From contig NZ_VCRA01000015.1 in assembly GCF_005938385.1 (NCBI RefSeq), positions 1-64,000 of the forward strand: a DNA stretch of 64,000 bases, read 5' to 3'. The notes under the pieces were generated by a model. It saw only the letters and a list, made by a program, of their open reading frames with translations, searched no databases and had not been told where the DNA came from. Shown here piece by piece: positions 52,714 to 61,819 of the stretch. Source of the stretch: Paenibacillus mesophilus (lineage in GTDB: Bacteria > Bacillota > Bacilli > Paenibacillales > NBRC-103111). Within the stretch, counting starts at the first letter, position 1. Each line of letters opens with the position of its first letter. The position numbers and the translations under genes are program-made.

Positions 52714-53805
52714 CTATGCGTAAATGCTCGGTCCTTCACGGTATACGATCTCAAACGCCCAGTCCGGATACTGCCGGCCAAACTGTTCCAACGCTCCTAC
52801 AAGCTCTCTCAAACCTTCGGGATCGGACTCGCGCAAGATGGCATAATCCAAAATCTGGATTCGCTTGTGTCTGGTTCCAGGCGCTCCCTCGACGACTTTC
52901 GCCAAAAATACATCCATGTCCACATTGAAGCAGCAATTAAGAAACTTATATCGCTCTTTCCAGTTCGGGCTGTCCGCTCTTGAACGATTCCGTACGACCA
53001 TTGTCTGCAGATCCCAAATATCCAGCTTGTTGCCGTCCGGATCGTAAAGCTGGAACTGGAACCCGCAGCCTTCCCTATCCAATATGCGTTCTTGCACCCT
53101 CTGCCCTTGCTCAATCAATCGACGATGCATCTCTTCAACCCCAAATACGGATATCATCGCGATGGACATATGTTGTATTTCTCCCGTACCTGTATAAAAG
53201 TTCAACGTCCGTCCGGGCTCTAACGATCGATAAAAATAAAATTGTTGTCCCGTACGGGTCATGGGCTGCCCCGATTCATTCCCTTCAACACCCAGAAACT
53301 CCGTATACCACTTACGGGTAGATTCGGGATCGCTCGCCGGGAAAAATAAAGCAGCCACCCCCATGAAAGCGGGCACTTCATCGCGCAGCGGCTGTGTCAC
53401 GGTACCCGTGCGCTGCCACACTTGAAACTTGTTCCCCTGCGGATCGGTATATACAAACGTCAGCCCGTTATCGTCTTCATTCCGCAGCGGCTCCAATTTC
53501 ACATTGGCGGCGGACAGACGCTCGTACAGCTCTTCAATCGCGTCCGTTTCAAAACGAACCGCAAACATTTCATAGCTGTCTCCCGGTATCCACTCATCCG
53601 TCATGAAATTGCAGGTCAACCCTTTTTCTTCCGTTGTTTCCCAAAACAAACTGCAATCCCGCGTACCCGAGGAGTTGAAATGTTTCTTATACCAATTGTT
53701 TATAGCGTCCTTGTCATCTACCGGCAAATAAAGACAGCCTATCCGATTGAATACGGTTTTGTTTTTCGCCGAGACCTCAGACTCTCCTAACGCTTGCTTA
53801 TTCAT
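52714..53805 (-). CDS. Double VOC-domain protein with extra C-terminal domain
   Basis: A 363-residue protein: VOC domain 1 (~15-132; GCLYLPVDDKDAINNWYKKHF ... FVYTDPQGNKFQVWQ), VOC domain 2 (~145-270; ALFFPASDPESTRKWYTEFLGVE ... FQLYDPDGNKLDIWD), then ~90 residues (KFLNCCFNVDMDVFLAKVV ...) with no recognised family. AAGGGGAGGACA precedes the ATG. It lies 57 bases after the VOC-GyrI-like gene and 58 before the single VOC gene, most likely in one operon. Confidence 0.82.
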   Translation of the reverse strand: MNKQALGESEVSAKNKTVFNRIGCLYLPVDDKDAINNWYKKHFNSSGTRDCSLFWETTEEKGLTCNFMTDEWIPGDSYEMFAVRFETDAIEELYERLSAANVKLEPLRNEDDNGLTFVYTDPQGNKFQVWQRTGTVTQPLRDEVPAFMGVAALFFPASDPESTRKWYTEFLGVEGNESGQPMTRTGQQFYFYRSLEPGRTLNFYTGTGEIQHMSIAMISVFGVEEMHRRLIEQGQRVQERILDREGCGFQFQLYDPDGNKLDIWDLQTMVVRNRSRADSPNWKERYKFLNCCFNVDMDVFLAKVVEGAPGTRHKRIQILDYAILRESDPEGLRELVGALEQFGRQYPDWAFEIVYREGPSIYA

Positions 53806-53862
53806 TCCATGTCCTCCCCTTCATATGAATCCCTTACAGTCGCAGACCCTCTGCCGATCCGA

Positions 53863-54765
53863 TTAACAATATTCATGCGTTTCATTCGGCCCGGCCGCAT
53901 AAGGAATGTATACTTCAATGCTATCCTCATGTGTAAACTCCAAATGGTAAGCATTCGGCGCACCCGGGGCCGCCTTCAGAAACCCGAACTGCATGCCCAG
54001 CCACCGGTACACCCTCGGGTAATCCGTCCTAAAATCATGCCTGGTCCGCTCGAACGAAAACACCGCGTAATGCTGCTCCGGAATGACTTGCTCAAGCAGT
54101 TGTTCCGGTACGGCGGCATCCTCCGCAAACTTACGGCATACAAGCAGCTTATGCTCCGTTACACCCGTGTACCGCTCAAGGATCGGGTTAATACAGAGAA
54201 GGCCCGGCAGCGCGCCATCAAGACCGGCTGTCAAACGGACAAGCTCCGAGGCGGCGTCGGACAAAGCGGATTCGGGGTCGCGTATATCCGCAGTGACCTC
54301 TACGCCTGCGCAACGAATCGCGGGGAGCTTGACGAATGTGTAGGAGACCATCTGCGGAAAATCCGGTCCGTTCACGTTCTCCGTTTCATTCAAGCCGAAC
54401 AGCCCGCTCCACACCCCAAACGTGTTGCCGTCCGGATCGCGGAATTGGAACCAAAACGTACCGGCCACACCGATCTCGAGCGGATCCGCATCCACGCCCT
54501 CCCGGACCAGATGCCGGTGGAACTCCTCCGTATCCCGGACATGAAAATTAGTCGTACCCTGACCCTTTTTCGCCGCGTTTTTGTTAATCCAGCAAATGCG
54601 TCCGGGCGACATTTCGAGTGTTGCAAAGTTCGGATTGAAGGCAAGCACCTTGAAGCGGAGGCACCGGCAATACCATGCCAAGGCACTTTCCAGCTCCTCG
54701 ACGTAAAACGTCGGAATGACGGAGGCGACGACCGGCGTAGGCGTCGCTTTGTGAATAACGGGCAT
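53863..54765 (-). CDS. VOC domain fused to a GyrI-like effector-binding domain
   Basis: A 300-residue fusion. Residues ~10-125 are a VOC domain (VIPTFYVEELESALAWYCRCLRFKVL ... FQFRDPDGNTFGVWSG). Residues ~140-300 look like the GyrI/AraC-effector-binding (SRPBCC-like, two-repeat) fold: VSYTFVKLPAIRCAGVEVTADI, HYAVFSFERTRHDFRTDYPRVYRWL and a final SIEVYIPY. Such domains bind drugs or other small molecules. The start at 54765 follows AGAGGAGA; the reading frame extends upstream without support. First gene of the VOC operon, divergent from the sigma factor gene with a 175-base gap. Confidence 0.75.
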   Translation of the reverse strand: MPVIHKATPTPVVASVIPTFYVEELESALAWYCRCLRFKVLAFNPNFATLEMSPGRICWINKNAAKKGQGTTNFHVRDTEEFHRHLVREGVDADPLEIGVAGTFWFQFRDPDGNTFGVWSGLFGLNETENVNGPDFPQMVSYTFVKLPAIRCAGVEVTADIRDPESALSDAASELVRLTAGLDGALPGLLCINPILERYTGVTEHKLLVCRKFAEDAAVPEQLLEQVIPEQHYAVFSFERTRHDFRTDYPRVYRWLGMQFGFLKAAPGAPNAYHLEFTHEDSIEVYIPYAAGPNETHEYC

Positions 54766-54940
54766 GAACTCTCCTCTTTCTGCTCTACGGCTAATTTCGA
54801 TTCCACTACTACGATGCCGCATGTACTTCGAAACCTGACACCGCTCCGAAAATAAATGTCGCAGTTGCATGGAAAAGGAAAAGGCCCACTCCATCACGAA
54901 GAGAACATAAGTACGGTTTTTGACTGAATGAGGAGGACGT

Positions 54941-57484
54941 ATGATACCGGATTATACCCCCGATCTAACACCGGATGAAACCCTGATCGAACAAGCGCGG
55001 CACGGAAACCGCGAAGCCTATAACGAGCTGCTGGCCCGACACCGCGGGCGGGCTTTCGCCTGGGCAAAGCAGATCACCCCCGATCACCACCTGGCGGAGG
55101 ATATCGTACAGGAAGCGCTGATCCGCGCCTTCTTGAAGCTCGGCACGATGACGGACCTGTCGAAGTTTCTTCCTTGGCTGAGAACGATCGTACGCAACCA
55201 GGCCATGATGAAGCTGCGGCGAGGCGGCCCGCATGCGCATGAGAGGCCATTCACGGCACTGGGCGCCGCGGGAGCGCATACGTCAGGCGATAACGAGCCC
55301 GATTGGCGCGATCTGGACACGGTGCTGCACCATTATGCGAAACGCAAGGGCGAAGCAGGTGGAGCCGTACCTCCGCATACCGGCGAGGAAGTTCCGCTTG
55401 CGGAGTGGCTGCCTGCGGTTATTAAAGCGCTGGGGCCGAAGGAACGGGAGGTGTTCGTAAAGCATTTTTACGAGCAATTGTCCCCGCAGGAAATCGCCGA
55501 CTATTGGGACACGAACGTCAATACGATTCATAAGGCACTGTCCCGCATTCGCCGTAAAGCCGAAGACATTCGAATCGAATTGGACATCCGAAGCCGTATC
55601 CGGGCTCACAGCGATACACGCGGAGGCGGCCGAAAAGTCGTTCTGACGAAGCCGGGAATCAGGGAGGAGCCTCCGGTTCATCCGGGAGCCGCTTTTCCGA
55701 ACGCCATCTACCATATCCTGCGCAGCATGGGCAGGCCGGTTACTTTGGCGGAAGTGACGGGCTTCTCGGGCTATGCATTCGTACTTAATGTTCGTCGCTC
55801 GACGATCGGCGCCGAAAGTCCGATGATCTGGGATTGGGATACGTTCATCTCCAACGGTCTGCTCAATCTTGGCTACCATTCGCGCTATGTGGACTATCAG
55901 CACTACAAAAATGCCGGTTCCAGCCCGCATAAAACCCGAAATTTTCTGTACACCCTCGACATGATCAGAGAGTCGATCGACAAAGGGGTGCCTGCGATTG
56001 TGAGCAGCGCAATCTCCTACGAGCTTGCTCTCGTCTACGGCTACGACGACGAGAAACAAGTACTGTATGCCGTCGACCCGCAGGCCTGCGAAGAAATTCC
56101 ATATAGCAGCCTTTATACGGGCAGTCCGAAGATCGACAAAGCTATATCCCGAGAGCTGTACGCGTTCGTTCTCGACGGAGAATTGGACGAAAAACGCAGG
56201 CGCCCGGATCATAGGCTGCTTCGCCTGCTGCAGCGGGTCACTCGCCATGCCGAAGGAAACGACCCCACCTTCATGCCGTGCACGGGCGGCTTGCCGGCTT
56301 ATGACGAATGGATCGCCGCCTTCGAGAAGGGGACGGTCGACCCGTTTGGCAACGCGTCCAATGTACATCTATACGGGTGGTTCCGGGAACAGTCCGTGTT
56401 GTTCTGGAGTGAGCGGATCGAGTACGAGTGCGGTGAATCCGGCGAACAGAGTAATGTAATAAAGGAAATCATGCAGCAAGTGAAGCGCTGCTATGAGGCG
56501 GTCGGCGAGTCGTTCGGAAAGCTGCGCGAGCTGTTTCCTTTCCCGCACGGGGGAGCGCCGCATGACCCGGCTTTCAGGCTGCAGGCGGTGCGGCTGCTCC
56601 GTCAGGCGAAAGCGGACGAGGAGAGCGGAATAGCGCATATTCGCGCCTTGGCAACAACACTCTTAGGAGAAGCCGGGGCGAACCGGTCCGCTCCCGTCAA
56701 CCATATAACACTCAACCCGTTTTATTCCTTCGGCGGCAATCGTCCGAAGCCCGTGCCGGATACACTCGCGATCGGCTCGCTTGACGCCGTCGTCTGCATG
56801 TGCGGCAGCCTGAAGGAGAGCATGACATTTTACAGCCGGCTGCTCGGGATCGATGCGGCGCCCGAGCGGTTGGACGGGCCGGTCGGCTTCCTCCCGCTGC
56901 GGGAAGACAAGCTGCTCGTGCTGATGGACCGGCGGCTGGATCTGAACCATGCGGATTGGCGGCCTGCTTTCTACATCCGCGTCCCGGACGTCGACTTAGC
57001 CTATAAGAATGCCAAGGAGCAAGGATGGACGATCGTCAACTTCTTGGACAAGGGCGGGCTGTTCACGGACTTCTTCATCGCGGCCGACCCGGACGGGCAC
57101 CAGCTCATCATCGGCAGCCATCCGCTGTCCCAGGCTTTCCCGCTCGCCGGCTCCGCTTCCGAAGGACATCCGCTTGTATGCGCCGCCGGTCCGCTCGCTC
57201 TTGCCGTTAAAGATCCTATTGCGTCTGTCCGGGCATACGGCAATCTGTTCGGACCCGAACTGGCCGGACAATCACTGCGCTTCCTGGATAAGTACAGCTC
57301 CGACGCTGCGGTCAGGCTGCGGTTTGAGGCGGCGGATGGCGAGCAGGCTTACCGGCTGATCCGGAATAAAGAAATCGCCGCCTCCCGAACAACGGAAGAC
57401 AGCGATGCAGGTTTACGCGAATGGCTGGTCCGTGACCCGGACGATCGCCCGATTGCAATCCGGCTCATTCAACAGCAACTATGA
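54941..57484 (+). CDS. ECF-type sigma factor fused to BtrH-N-like and VOC domains
   Basis: An 847-residue multidomain protein. Residues ~12-95 are sigma region 2 (LIEQARHGNREAYNELLARH, AEDIVQEALIRAF, FLPWLRTIVRNQAMMKLRR); ~157-215 are region 4 (IKALGPKEREVFVKHFYEQL, SPQEIADYWDTNVNTIHKAL). After a linker, ~255-400 resembles the N-terminal domain of butirosin protein BtrH (YHILRSMGRPVTLAEVTGFSG ... VPAIVSSAISYELALVYGYDD), a papain-like fold. ~400-600 is helical and unassigned. ~614-727 is a VOC domain (GSLKESMTFYSRLLGIDAAPE ... FIAADPDGHQLIIGS) and ~735-847 a degenerate second one. AGGAGGACGT precedes the ATG. No anti-sigma factor gene is adjacent, so the C-terminal part may sense a ligand and gate the sigma domain (inference). 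It is divergent from three VOC genes. Confidence 0.82.
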   Translation: MIPDYTPDLTPDETLIEQARHGNREAYNELLARHRGRAFAWAKQITPDHHLAEDIVQEALIRAFLKLGTMTDLSKFLPWLRTIVRNQAMMKLRRGGPHAHERPFTALGAAGAHTSGDNEPDWRDLDTVLHHYAKRKGEAGGAVPPHTGEEVPLAEWLPAVIKALGPKEREVFVKHFYEQLSPQEIADYWDTNVNTIHKALSRIRRKAEDIRIELDIRSRIRAHSDTRGGGRKVVLTKPGIREEPPVHPGAAFPNAIYHILRSMGRPVTLAEVTGFSGYAFVLNVRRSTIGAESPMIWDWDTFISNGLLNLGYHSRYVDYQHYKNAGSSPHKTRNFLYTLDMIRESIDKGVPAIVSSAISYELALVYGYDDEKQVLYAVDPQACEEIPYSSLYTGSPKIDKAISRELYAFVLDGELDEKRRRPDHRLLRLLQRVTRHAEGNDPTFMPCTGGLPAYDEWIAAFEKGTVDPFGNASNVHLYGWFREQSVLFWSERIEYECGESGEQSNVIKEIMQQVKRCYEAVGESFGKLRELFPFPHGGAPHDPAFRLQAVRLLRQAKADEESGIAHIRALATTLLGEAGANRSAPVNHITLNPFYSFGGNRPKPVPDTLAIGSLDAVVCMCGSLKESMTFYSRLLGIDAAPERLDGPVGFLPLREDKLLVLMDRRLDLNHADWRPAFYIRVPDVDLAYKNAKEQGWTIVNFLDKGGLFTDFFIAADPDGHQLIIGSHPLSQAFPLAGSASEGHPLVCAAGPLALAVKDPIASVRAYGNLFGPELAGQSLRFLDKYSSDAAVRLRFEAADGEQAYRLIRNKEIAASRTTEDSDAGLREWLVRDPDDRPIAIRLIQQQL

Positions 57485-57588
57485 GGCTACTGAAAAAGTC
57501 TGCAAAGAGAGGAAGCTCTTGAGGCAAGAGATGGGGGAATGCGCTCCACTTCCGTGAAGCGGCCCCCCCTATCGCAAACATTGCTTTT
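57485..57588. other. Gap between convergent sigma factor and germinant receptor operon 3
   Basis: A possible hairpin GGGGG (57533-57537) ... CTTC-cgt-GAAG ... CCCCC (57563-57569) may end one or both convergent transcripts. A T-run (57584-57590) follows on the plus strand. No gene seen. Confidence 0.35.
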
Positions 57589-58680
57589 TTATTCCCTCTT
57601 CTTTCTTATTATTGCGACTAGCAGTATTAGCATTGGAAAAATAACGGCATAGGGCAAAGAATACGGAAAATCAATCTTTGAACCAAAGTTTATACCGTAC
57701 GCTGCATCGGGATAGACGATAATGGACAACACAACCATGATCATGCCAAAAGGTAAATATAATGGCCTAGCCTCATTTATTTTGAATAACTCGGCAAAAG
57801 TCATCGTGGATGCATAAAAGCATACAGCCAACTTGAAGTATATGGTAATAAACCAAATACCGGCCATAATGACTTCTAACCTCTCCAGAAAATCGCCAAT
57901 ACTTATTTTTTTTGCCAGACTATAGCTGGGATACATATGTTTTGCCGTAACGTCGGCTCCTAATACCAATATGGATAGAAGGGATATAGCGATTAGCAAG
58001 ACACCTCCTATCAGCGTACCCACCAGAAAAGCTTTCCTTGCTTTTTGAGAATGATTAATAAACGGGAAGAGCATTAAAAATACAACAAGTTCCATATAAG
58101 GGGTGCTTATTAATGGGATTGATGCTCGCAGTATCGGTTTAATCCCATAACCAAACACAGGCGTTAACTGACGAAAATCATATTCGGGCGGAAGAAGAAT
58201 GATCATGATGAAAAAAAAGAATAGGACCCAAGGGAAAAATATTTCTGCCGTTCTGGTGAACGTTTCAAGACCGTTGCGAACCCCCATAATGATGACGACC
58301 AAAAAAAAAGCATGAATGTATTGGATCGGTGTATGGGGCATAACTTGGGTCGTTAAAAAATCGCCGATATTGCGAAGCACAAGAGCCCCGAGGATGAAAA
58401 AATAACTAAAATATAAAAAAGCGATGGATCCTCCCAACCACTTGCCCAGTACTACCTGACTGTAATGTACTAATGTCGATTTGGGAAATCGGGCAGTAAT
58501 CAAATTGTACAGCATGACCATGAGCAATCCGCCAATTAAGCCCGCTATTGAAGCAATCCATGCATCTTGTTTGGCTTCTAGAGCAAGCCCGGAAGGCGCA
58601 ATGAGAATCGAACTGCCTACGGTAAAAAGAATCGTTAATATGGTAAATTGATGGACGCCGATTTTTCCTTTCTCAAGCAA
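57589..58680 (-). CDS. Spore germinant receptor B subunit (operon 3)
   Basis: A 363-residue GerAB-family permease. Family segments: GKIGVHQFTILTILFTVGSSILIAPSG, FFLVVIIMGVRNGLETFTRTAEIFFPW and SLAKKISIGDFLERLEVIMAGIWFITIYFK. TTG at 58680 is chosen as start because GAGGTG lies six bases before it; an in-frame GTG at 58689 falls inside that ribosome binding site. Last gene of an A-C-B operon. The operon is visibly AT-richer than receptor operons 1 and 2. Confidence 0.92.
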   Translation of the reverse strand: MLEKGKIGVHQFTILTILFTVGSSILIAPSGLALEAKQDAWIASIAGLIGGLLMVMLYNLITARFPKSTLVHYSQVVLGKWLGGSIAFLYFSYFFILGALVLRNIGDFLTTQVMPHTPIQYIHAFFLVVIIMGVRNGLETFTRTAEIFFPWVLFFFFIMIILLPPEYDFRQLTPVFGYGIKPILRASIPLISTPYMELVVFLMLFPFINHSQKARKAFLVGTLIGGVLLIAISLLSILVLGADVTAKHMYPSYSLAKKISIGDFLERLEVIMAGIWFITIYFKLAVCFYASTMTFAELFKINEARPLYLPFGMIMVVLSIIVYPDAAYGINFGSKIDFPYSLPYAVIFPMLILLVAIIRKKRE

Positions 58681-58718
58681 TTCATACACCTCTATTCCAG
58701 CATTCCGAATAGGAACTC

Positions 58719-59909
58719 CTATCTTTCAAGCTTGGAGTTGTTCGTCGTTCCTAAGCGACGATTTTGCACGTCCACCTTGACCGTAACATCTAAGTTGGAA
58801 AAATGAGTGTCCCAATCCTGTTTCAGCTTCAGCCAAGACTTAGGGTCGGTATCTTCTATGGCATCTCCAAATCCGAAGATGTCCGCTTTATTCTTCTTCG
58901 CTTTTTTTATCGCGCTTTCCATGATTTCCGTCAACTTCTTTTCGCCGAGCTCTTCCAGCTTCCGCAGATTTTCGGCTTTCGTTAGTTCAATGTTACATTG
59001 CACCTCGCCTACATCCTGTTCTACATAAAGGTTAACAAAAATCTTCGGCTTGTCTTTAACGACCTTGCCTATTACCTTTGTTTCGGTACGTATAACATTT
59101 ACAGCAACTGATCCTCCTTGGGGACAAGCCACATGACCGGCAGTGCTTTTTACTTTACCCATAATGTAATTGTACCCTTTGCTTTCTTCCTCATTTAACC
59201 AATCAACCAGCTTGTCGCGCTTAAAAAGGGCTACTCCCGAATATTCCAAAATCGCATCGGGTTCACTATCGCCTACATTTTGTATGGTTGGCCCTATTTC
59301 TTTGTCGCCAACGATTTTAATTCCGGTTAGAACCGTATCTTTTGTCGGATTGGATAAATCGGAGATAAACTTATCCAATTGCATGCTGACTGTCGGTGCC
59401 CATAATCTTTCGGAAGTTTGCAGCATTTTAAACATCTTGTTCGCAGGAATTTGTTCAATTTGCGTAACGATTCCGAGTACATCCTCCGCACTTGTTCCCT
59501 TGGCGACAATCAAAAAAAAATCGGAACGGAATTCATGATTTCTTGAAATCCCGTCCATCACTTTGGAAATGCCTTGACGCGCGAGTTCTTCTCCAATAAT
59601 CAATACGCGAAGATGAGACGGAAAAATTTGTCTTGGCGCAACCACACTTAATTTCCTTATCGCTTCCGTAACGGTAGTATCGGTCGCTTTAAACGAAGTA
59701 ATGGGGGATCGTTGGATTGCGCTGCCTTTTTTGGATGCCACTTCACCTGGATTCACGATTTGCGCGGTTACTTGAATATGATTTCCTTTTTTATCAAGTC
59801 CCATTCCGACCGTGAGGGCCAGATCGTTCAATTCCCGTCGATCCCAACAACCTGTAAGAGCTGCAGCAACTAAAATGACCAAGCCCCATACATAACTTCT
59901 TTTTTTCAT
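58719..59909 (-). CDS. Spore germinant receptor C subunit, lipoprotein (operon 3)
   Basis: A 396-residue GerAC-family lipoprotein. Lipobox ALTGC with C21, then CWDRRELNDLALTVGMGLDKKG; later SHLRVLIIGEELARQGI and DIFGFGDAIE. The ATG at 59909 is fixed by the signal peptide and a GAGGAG upstream; the longer frame overlaps the A gene and is not supported. It starts 16 bases after the A gene. Confidence 0.94.
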   Translation of the reverse strand: MKKRSYVWGLVILVAAALTGCWDRRELNDLALTVGMGLDKKGNHIQVTAQIVNPGEVASKKGSAIQRSPITSFKATDTTVTEAIRKLSVVAPRQIFPSHLRVLIIGEELARQGISKVMDGISRNHEFRSDFFLIVAKGTSAEDVLGIVTQIEQIPANKMFKMLQTSERLWAPTVSMQLDKFISDLSNPTKDTVLTGIKIVGDKEIGPTIQNVGDSEPDAILEYSGVALFKRDKLVDWLNEEESKGYNYIMGKVKSTAGHVACPQGGSVAVNVIRTETKVIGKVVKDKPKIFVNLYVEQDVGEVQCNIELTKAENLRKLEELGEKKLTEIMESAIKKAKKNKADIFGFGDAIEDTDPKSWLKLKQDWDTHFSNLDVTVKVDVQNRRLGTTNNSKLER

Positions 59910-59925
59910 AGCACAGTAAACTCCT

Positions 59926-61515
59926 CTACTTGCCCTTTCGTTCCGGTTTCGTGGTCGGGGCATTGTCCTCCCGAATCCTATTCTTCTTACTGATGAATCG
60001 AGGTCTCGAAAACAAAGCCCATTGAGGCAAACGAAGGATCGTATCCTTTTGGTCCGCAAGATTGAACGGAGCCATAGGAGACATATAGGGCACCCCAAAC
60101 GATCGCAGACTGCATAAATGTTGAACGGTGGCGATCAATCCTACGGTTACTCCGAATAAGCCGAAGGTCGCCGCAAAAATCATCAATATAAACCGTAAAA
60201 TACGGATGGAGATCCCCATATTAAACGAAGGAATAACAAAATTGGAGATAGCCGTGATGGCTACTACGATTACCATTGCCGGCGATACTAATCCCGCTTC
60301 CACCGCTGCTTGACCGATGACCAATGCACCGACGATGGATACCGCTTGACCTACCGTTTTGGGGAGTCTGACGCCGGCTTCACGCAGGATTTCAAAAGTA
60401 ATCTCCATGATTAATGCCTCAACAAACGCCGGGAATGGAATGCCCTCCCGTTGGGCGGCCAGGCTGAACAATAACGAACTGGGCAGCAATTCCTGATGGA
60501 ACGTCGTTACAGCGATATACAGTGAAGGCGCGAGCAAGGAAATAAAGAAGCAAGCATATCTCAATATGCGGATCAGGGTAGCAAATTCGGCACGCTGATA
60601 ATAGTCCTCGGCAGACTGATAAAATTGCGCAAACAGGGCGGGTGCCAAAAGTACGAACGGCGTTCCATCGACAAGAATGGCAATTCGCCCCTCGAGCAGT
60701 CCCGCCGCAATCACATCCGGACGTTCCGAGTTATACAGAGTGGGAAATGGAGTAAAGGTTTCGTCTTGAATCAGTTCTTCAATATTGCCGCTTTCCAAAA
60801 TTCCGTCTATTTCAATGCGTGCAAGCCGTATTCTTACTTCTTCGACGATCTTGTCATTGACAATGCCGTTAATAAACATAATCCCGACATTGGTTTGGGT
60901 GACTTCTCCGATGACTAAGGTTTCTAACCAGAGATTAGGGGTTTTGATTCTTTTCCGTATTAATGAAATATTGGTGTCCAAGGTTTCGGTAAAACCTTCT
61001 CTAGGGCCTCTAACAACAGATTGAGTAGTCGGCTCCTCTACAGCACGTTTATACCCTCCTGTCGTATTGGCGGCGAAACCGTATGTATATCCTTCGACCA
61101 GAATGACGGTTTCACCGGACAATATGGATTTATACAAAGCAGAGAAGTCATGAATCGGTTTTGTTTCCCCGATCGCAGGGATATGATTCTTAATCATTTC
61201 GAAATGATCTAGCAGCGGCATGTTTAATTGTTGCAGAATATCCTTGCTTCTCATGAGCAGGGGTTGTTTAATTTTTTCTTGAATATTGGCTGTATCAGCC
61301 ATTCCCTCCATATAAATAAACCCGACTTTAAACAAACTTGACGGATCTAAAATAATTTCTCCCATGATCACATCTTTGCTGTTTCCAAAAGCTTTCTTCA
61401 CTACACTAAAGTTTGCGCCAATATCTGAATGAAGTTGTTCCTTCGCTTCGTAGGTTTCCGGCTTATCTTTTACAGTCTTCCGTTTACGACTGAAAATCTT
61501 TTGAAATATTCCCAT
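59926..61515 (-). CDS. Spore germinant receptor A subunit (operon 3)
   Basis: A 529-residue GerAA-family protein with a Lys/Arg-rich N-terminal tail (QKIFSRKRKTVKDKP). Family segments: EEPTTQSVVRGPREGFTETL, FPTLYNSERPDVIAAGLLEGR, TTFHQELLPSSLLFSLAAQREGIPFPAF and IGQAAVEAGLVSPAM. ATG at 61515 is preferred (GGTGGCGATAGGA upstream); an in-frame ATG at 61563 would add 16 residues. First gene of operon 3. No promoter recognised in the 180 bases upstream. Confidence 0.93.
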   Translation of the reverse strand: MGIFQKIFSRKRKTVKDKPETYEAKEQLHSDIGANFSVVKKAFGNSKDVIMGEIILDPSSLFKVGFIYMEGMADTANIQEKIKQPLLMRSKDILQQLNMPLLDHFEMIKNHIPAIGETKPIHDFSALYKSILSGETVILVEGYTYGFAANTTGGYKRAVEEPTTQSVVRGPREGFTETLDTNISLIRKRIKTPNLWLETLVIGEVTQTNVGIMFINGIVNDKIVEEVRIRLARIEIDGILESGNIEELIQDETFTPFPTLYNSERPDVIAAGLLEGRIAILVDGTPFVLLAPALFAQFYQSAEDYYQRAEFATLIRILRYACFFISLLAPSLYIAVTTFHQELLPSSLLFSLAAQREGIPFPAFVEALIMEITFEILREAGVRLPKTVGQAVSIVGALVIGQAAVEAGLVSPAMVIVVAITAISNFVIPSFNMGISIRILRFILMIFAATFGLFGVTVGLIATVQHLCSLRSFGVPYMSPMAPFNLADQKDTILRLPQWALFSRPRFISKKNRIREDNAPTTKPERKGK

Positions 61516-61699
61516 TCCTATCGCCACCAAAAGTTTTTTTGTCGCTGATTGAATTGGCTTCATTCCATAACACAGACGCGACCCGTACCCGCAACAATCC
61601 ATTCCACGCCTGCATAGCTGATCCGCTATTCAGTTGAAATCTTGCTTTTCACTTCATCTTAACATCCCATAAGTGAACGCAAATTATGTGAATTTTTAA

Positions 61700-61727
61700 C
61701 AAAAAAAACTGCCCGGATGGGCAGTCT
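61700..61727 (-). terminator. Rho-independent terminator between the Nudix gene and germinant receptor operon 3
   Basis: ACTGCCC-ggat-GGGCAGT (61708-61725) is followed on the minus strand by eight T. It is the second of two minus-strand terminators in the gap and would shield the germination operon from read-through. Confidence 0.88.
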
Positions 61728-61772
61728 AACGTTTCCGCGCTATGAATCGGAGTCTCAGTACCGCTTTTACAG

Positions 61773-61801
61773 AAAAAAACAGAGCCCCGCCTTCGGGACT
61801 C
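61773..61801 (-). terminator. Rho-independent terminator of the Nudix gene
   Basis: On the minus strand GAGTCCCG-aagg-CGGGGCTC (61782-61801) is followed by TGTTTTTTT. It is 18 bases past the stop codon. Confidence 0.88.
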
Positions 61802-61819
61802 GATGTTGGCGCTTTTCAA

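Noticed and set aside
53794..54855. 353-codon plus-strand frame opposite the VOC-GyrI-like gene
   Set aside because: Shadow frame; the minus-strand gene has VOC motifs and a good ribosome binding site.
55283..56368. 361-codon minus-strand frame inside the sigma factor gene
   Set aside because: Antisense to a continuous multidomain protein; no ribosome binding site.
61708..61801. Two adjacent hairpins as a riboswitch
   Set aside because: Each is a simple stem followed by a T-run on the same strand, best explained as tandem terminators.
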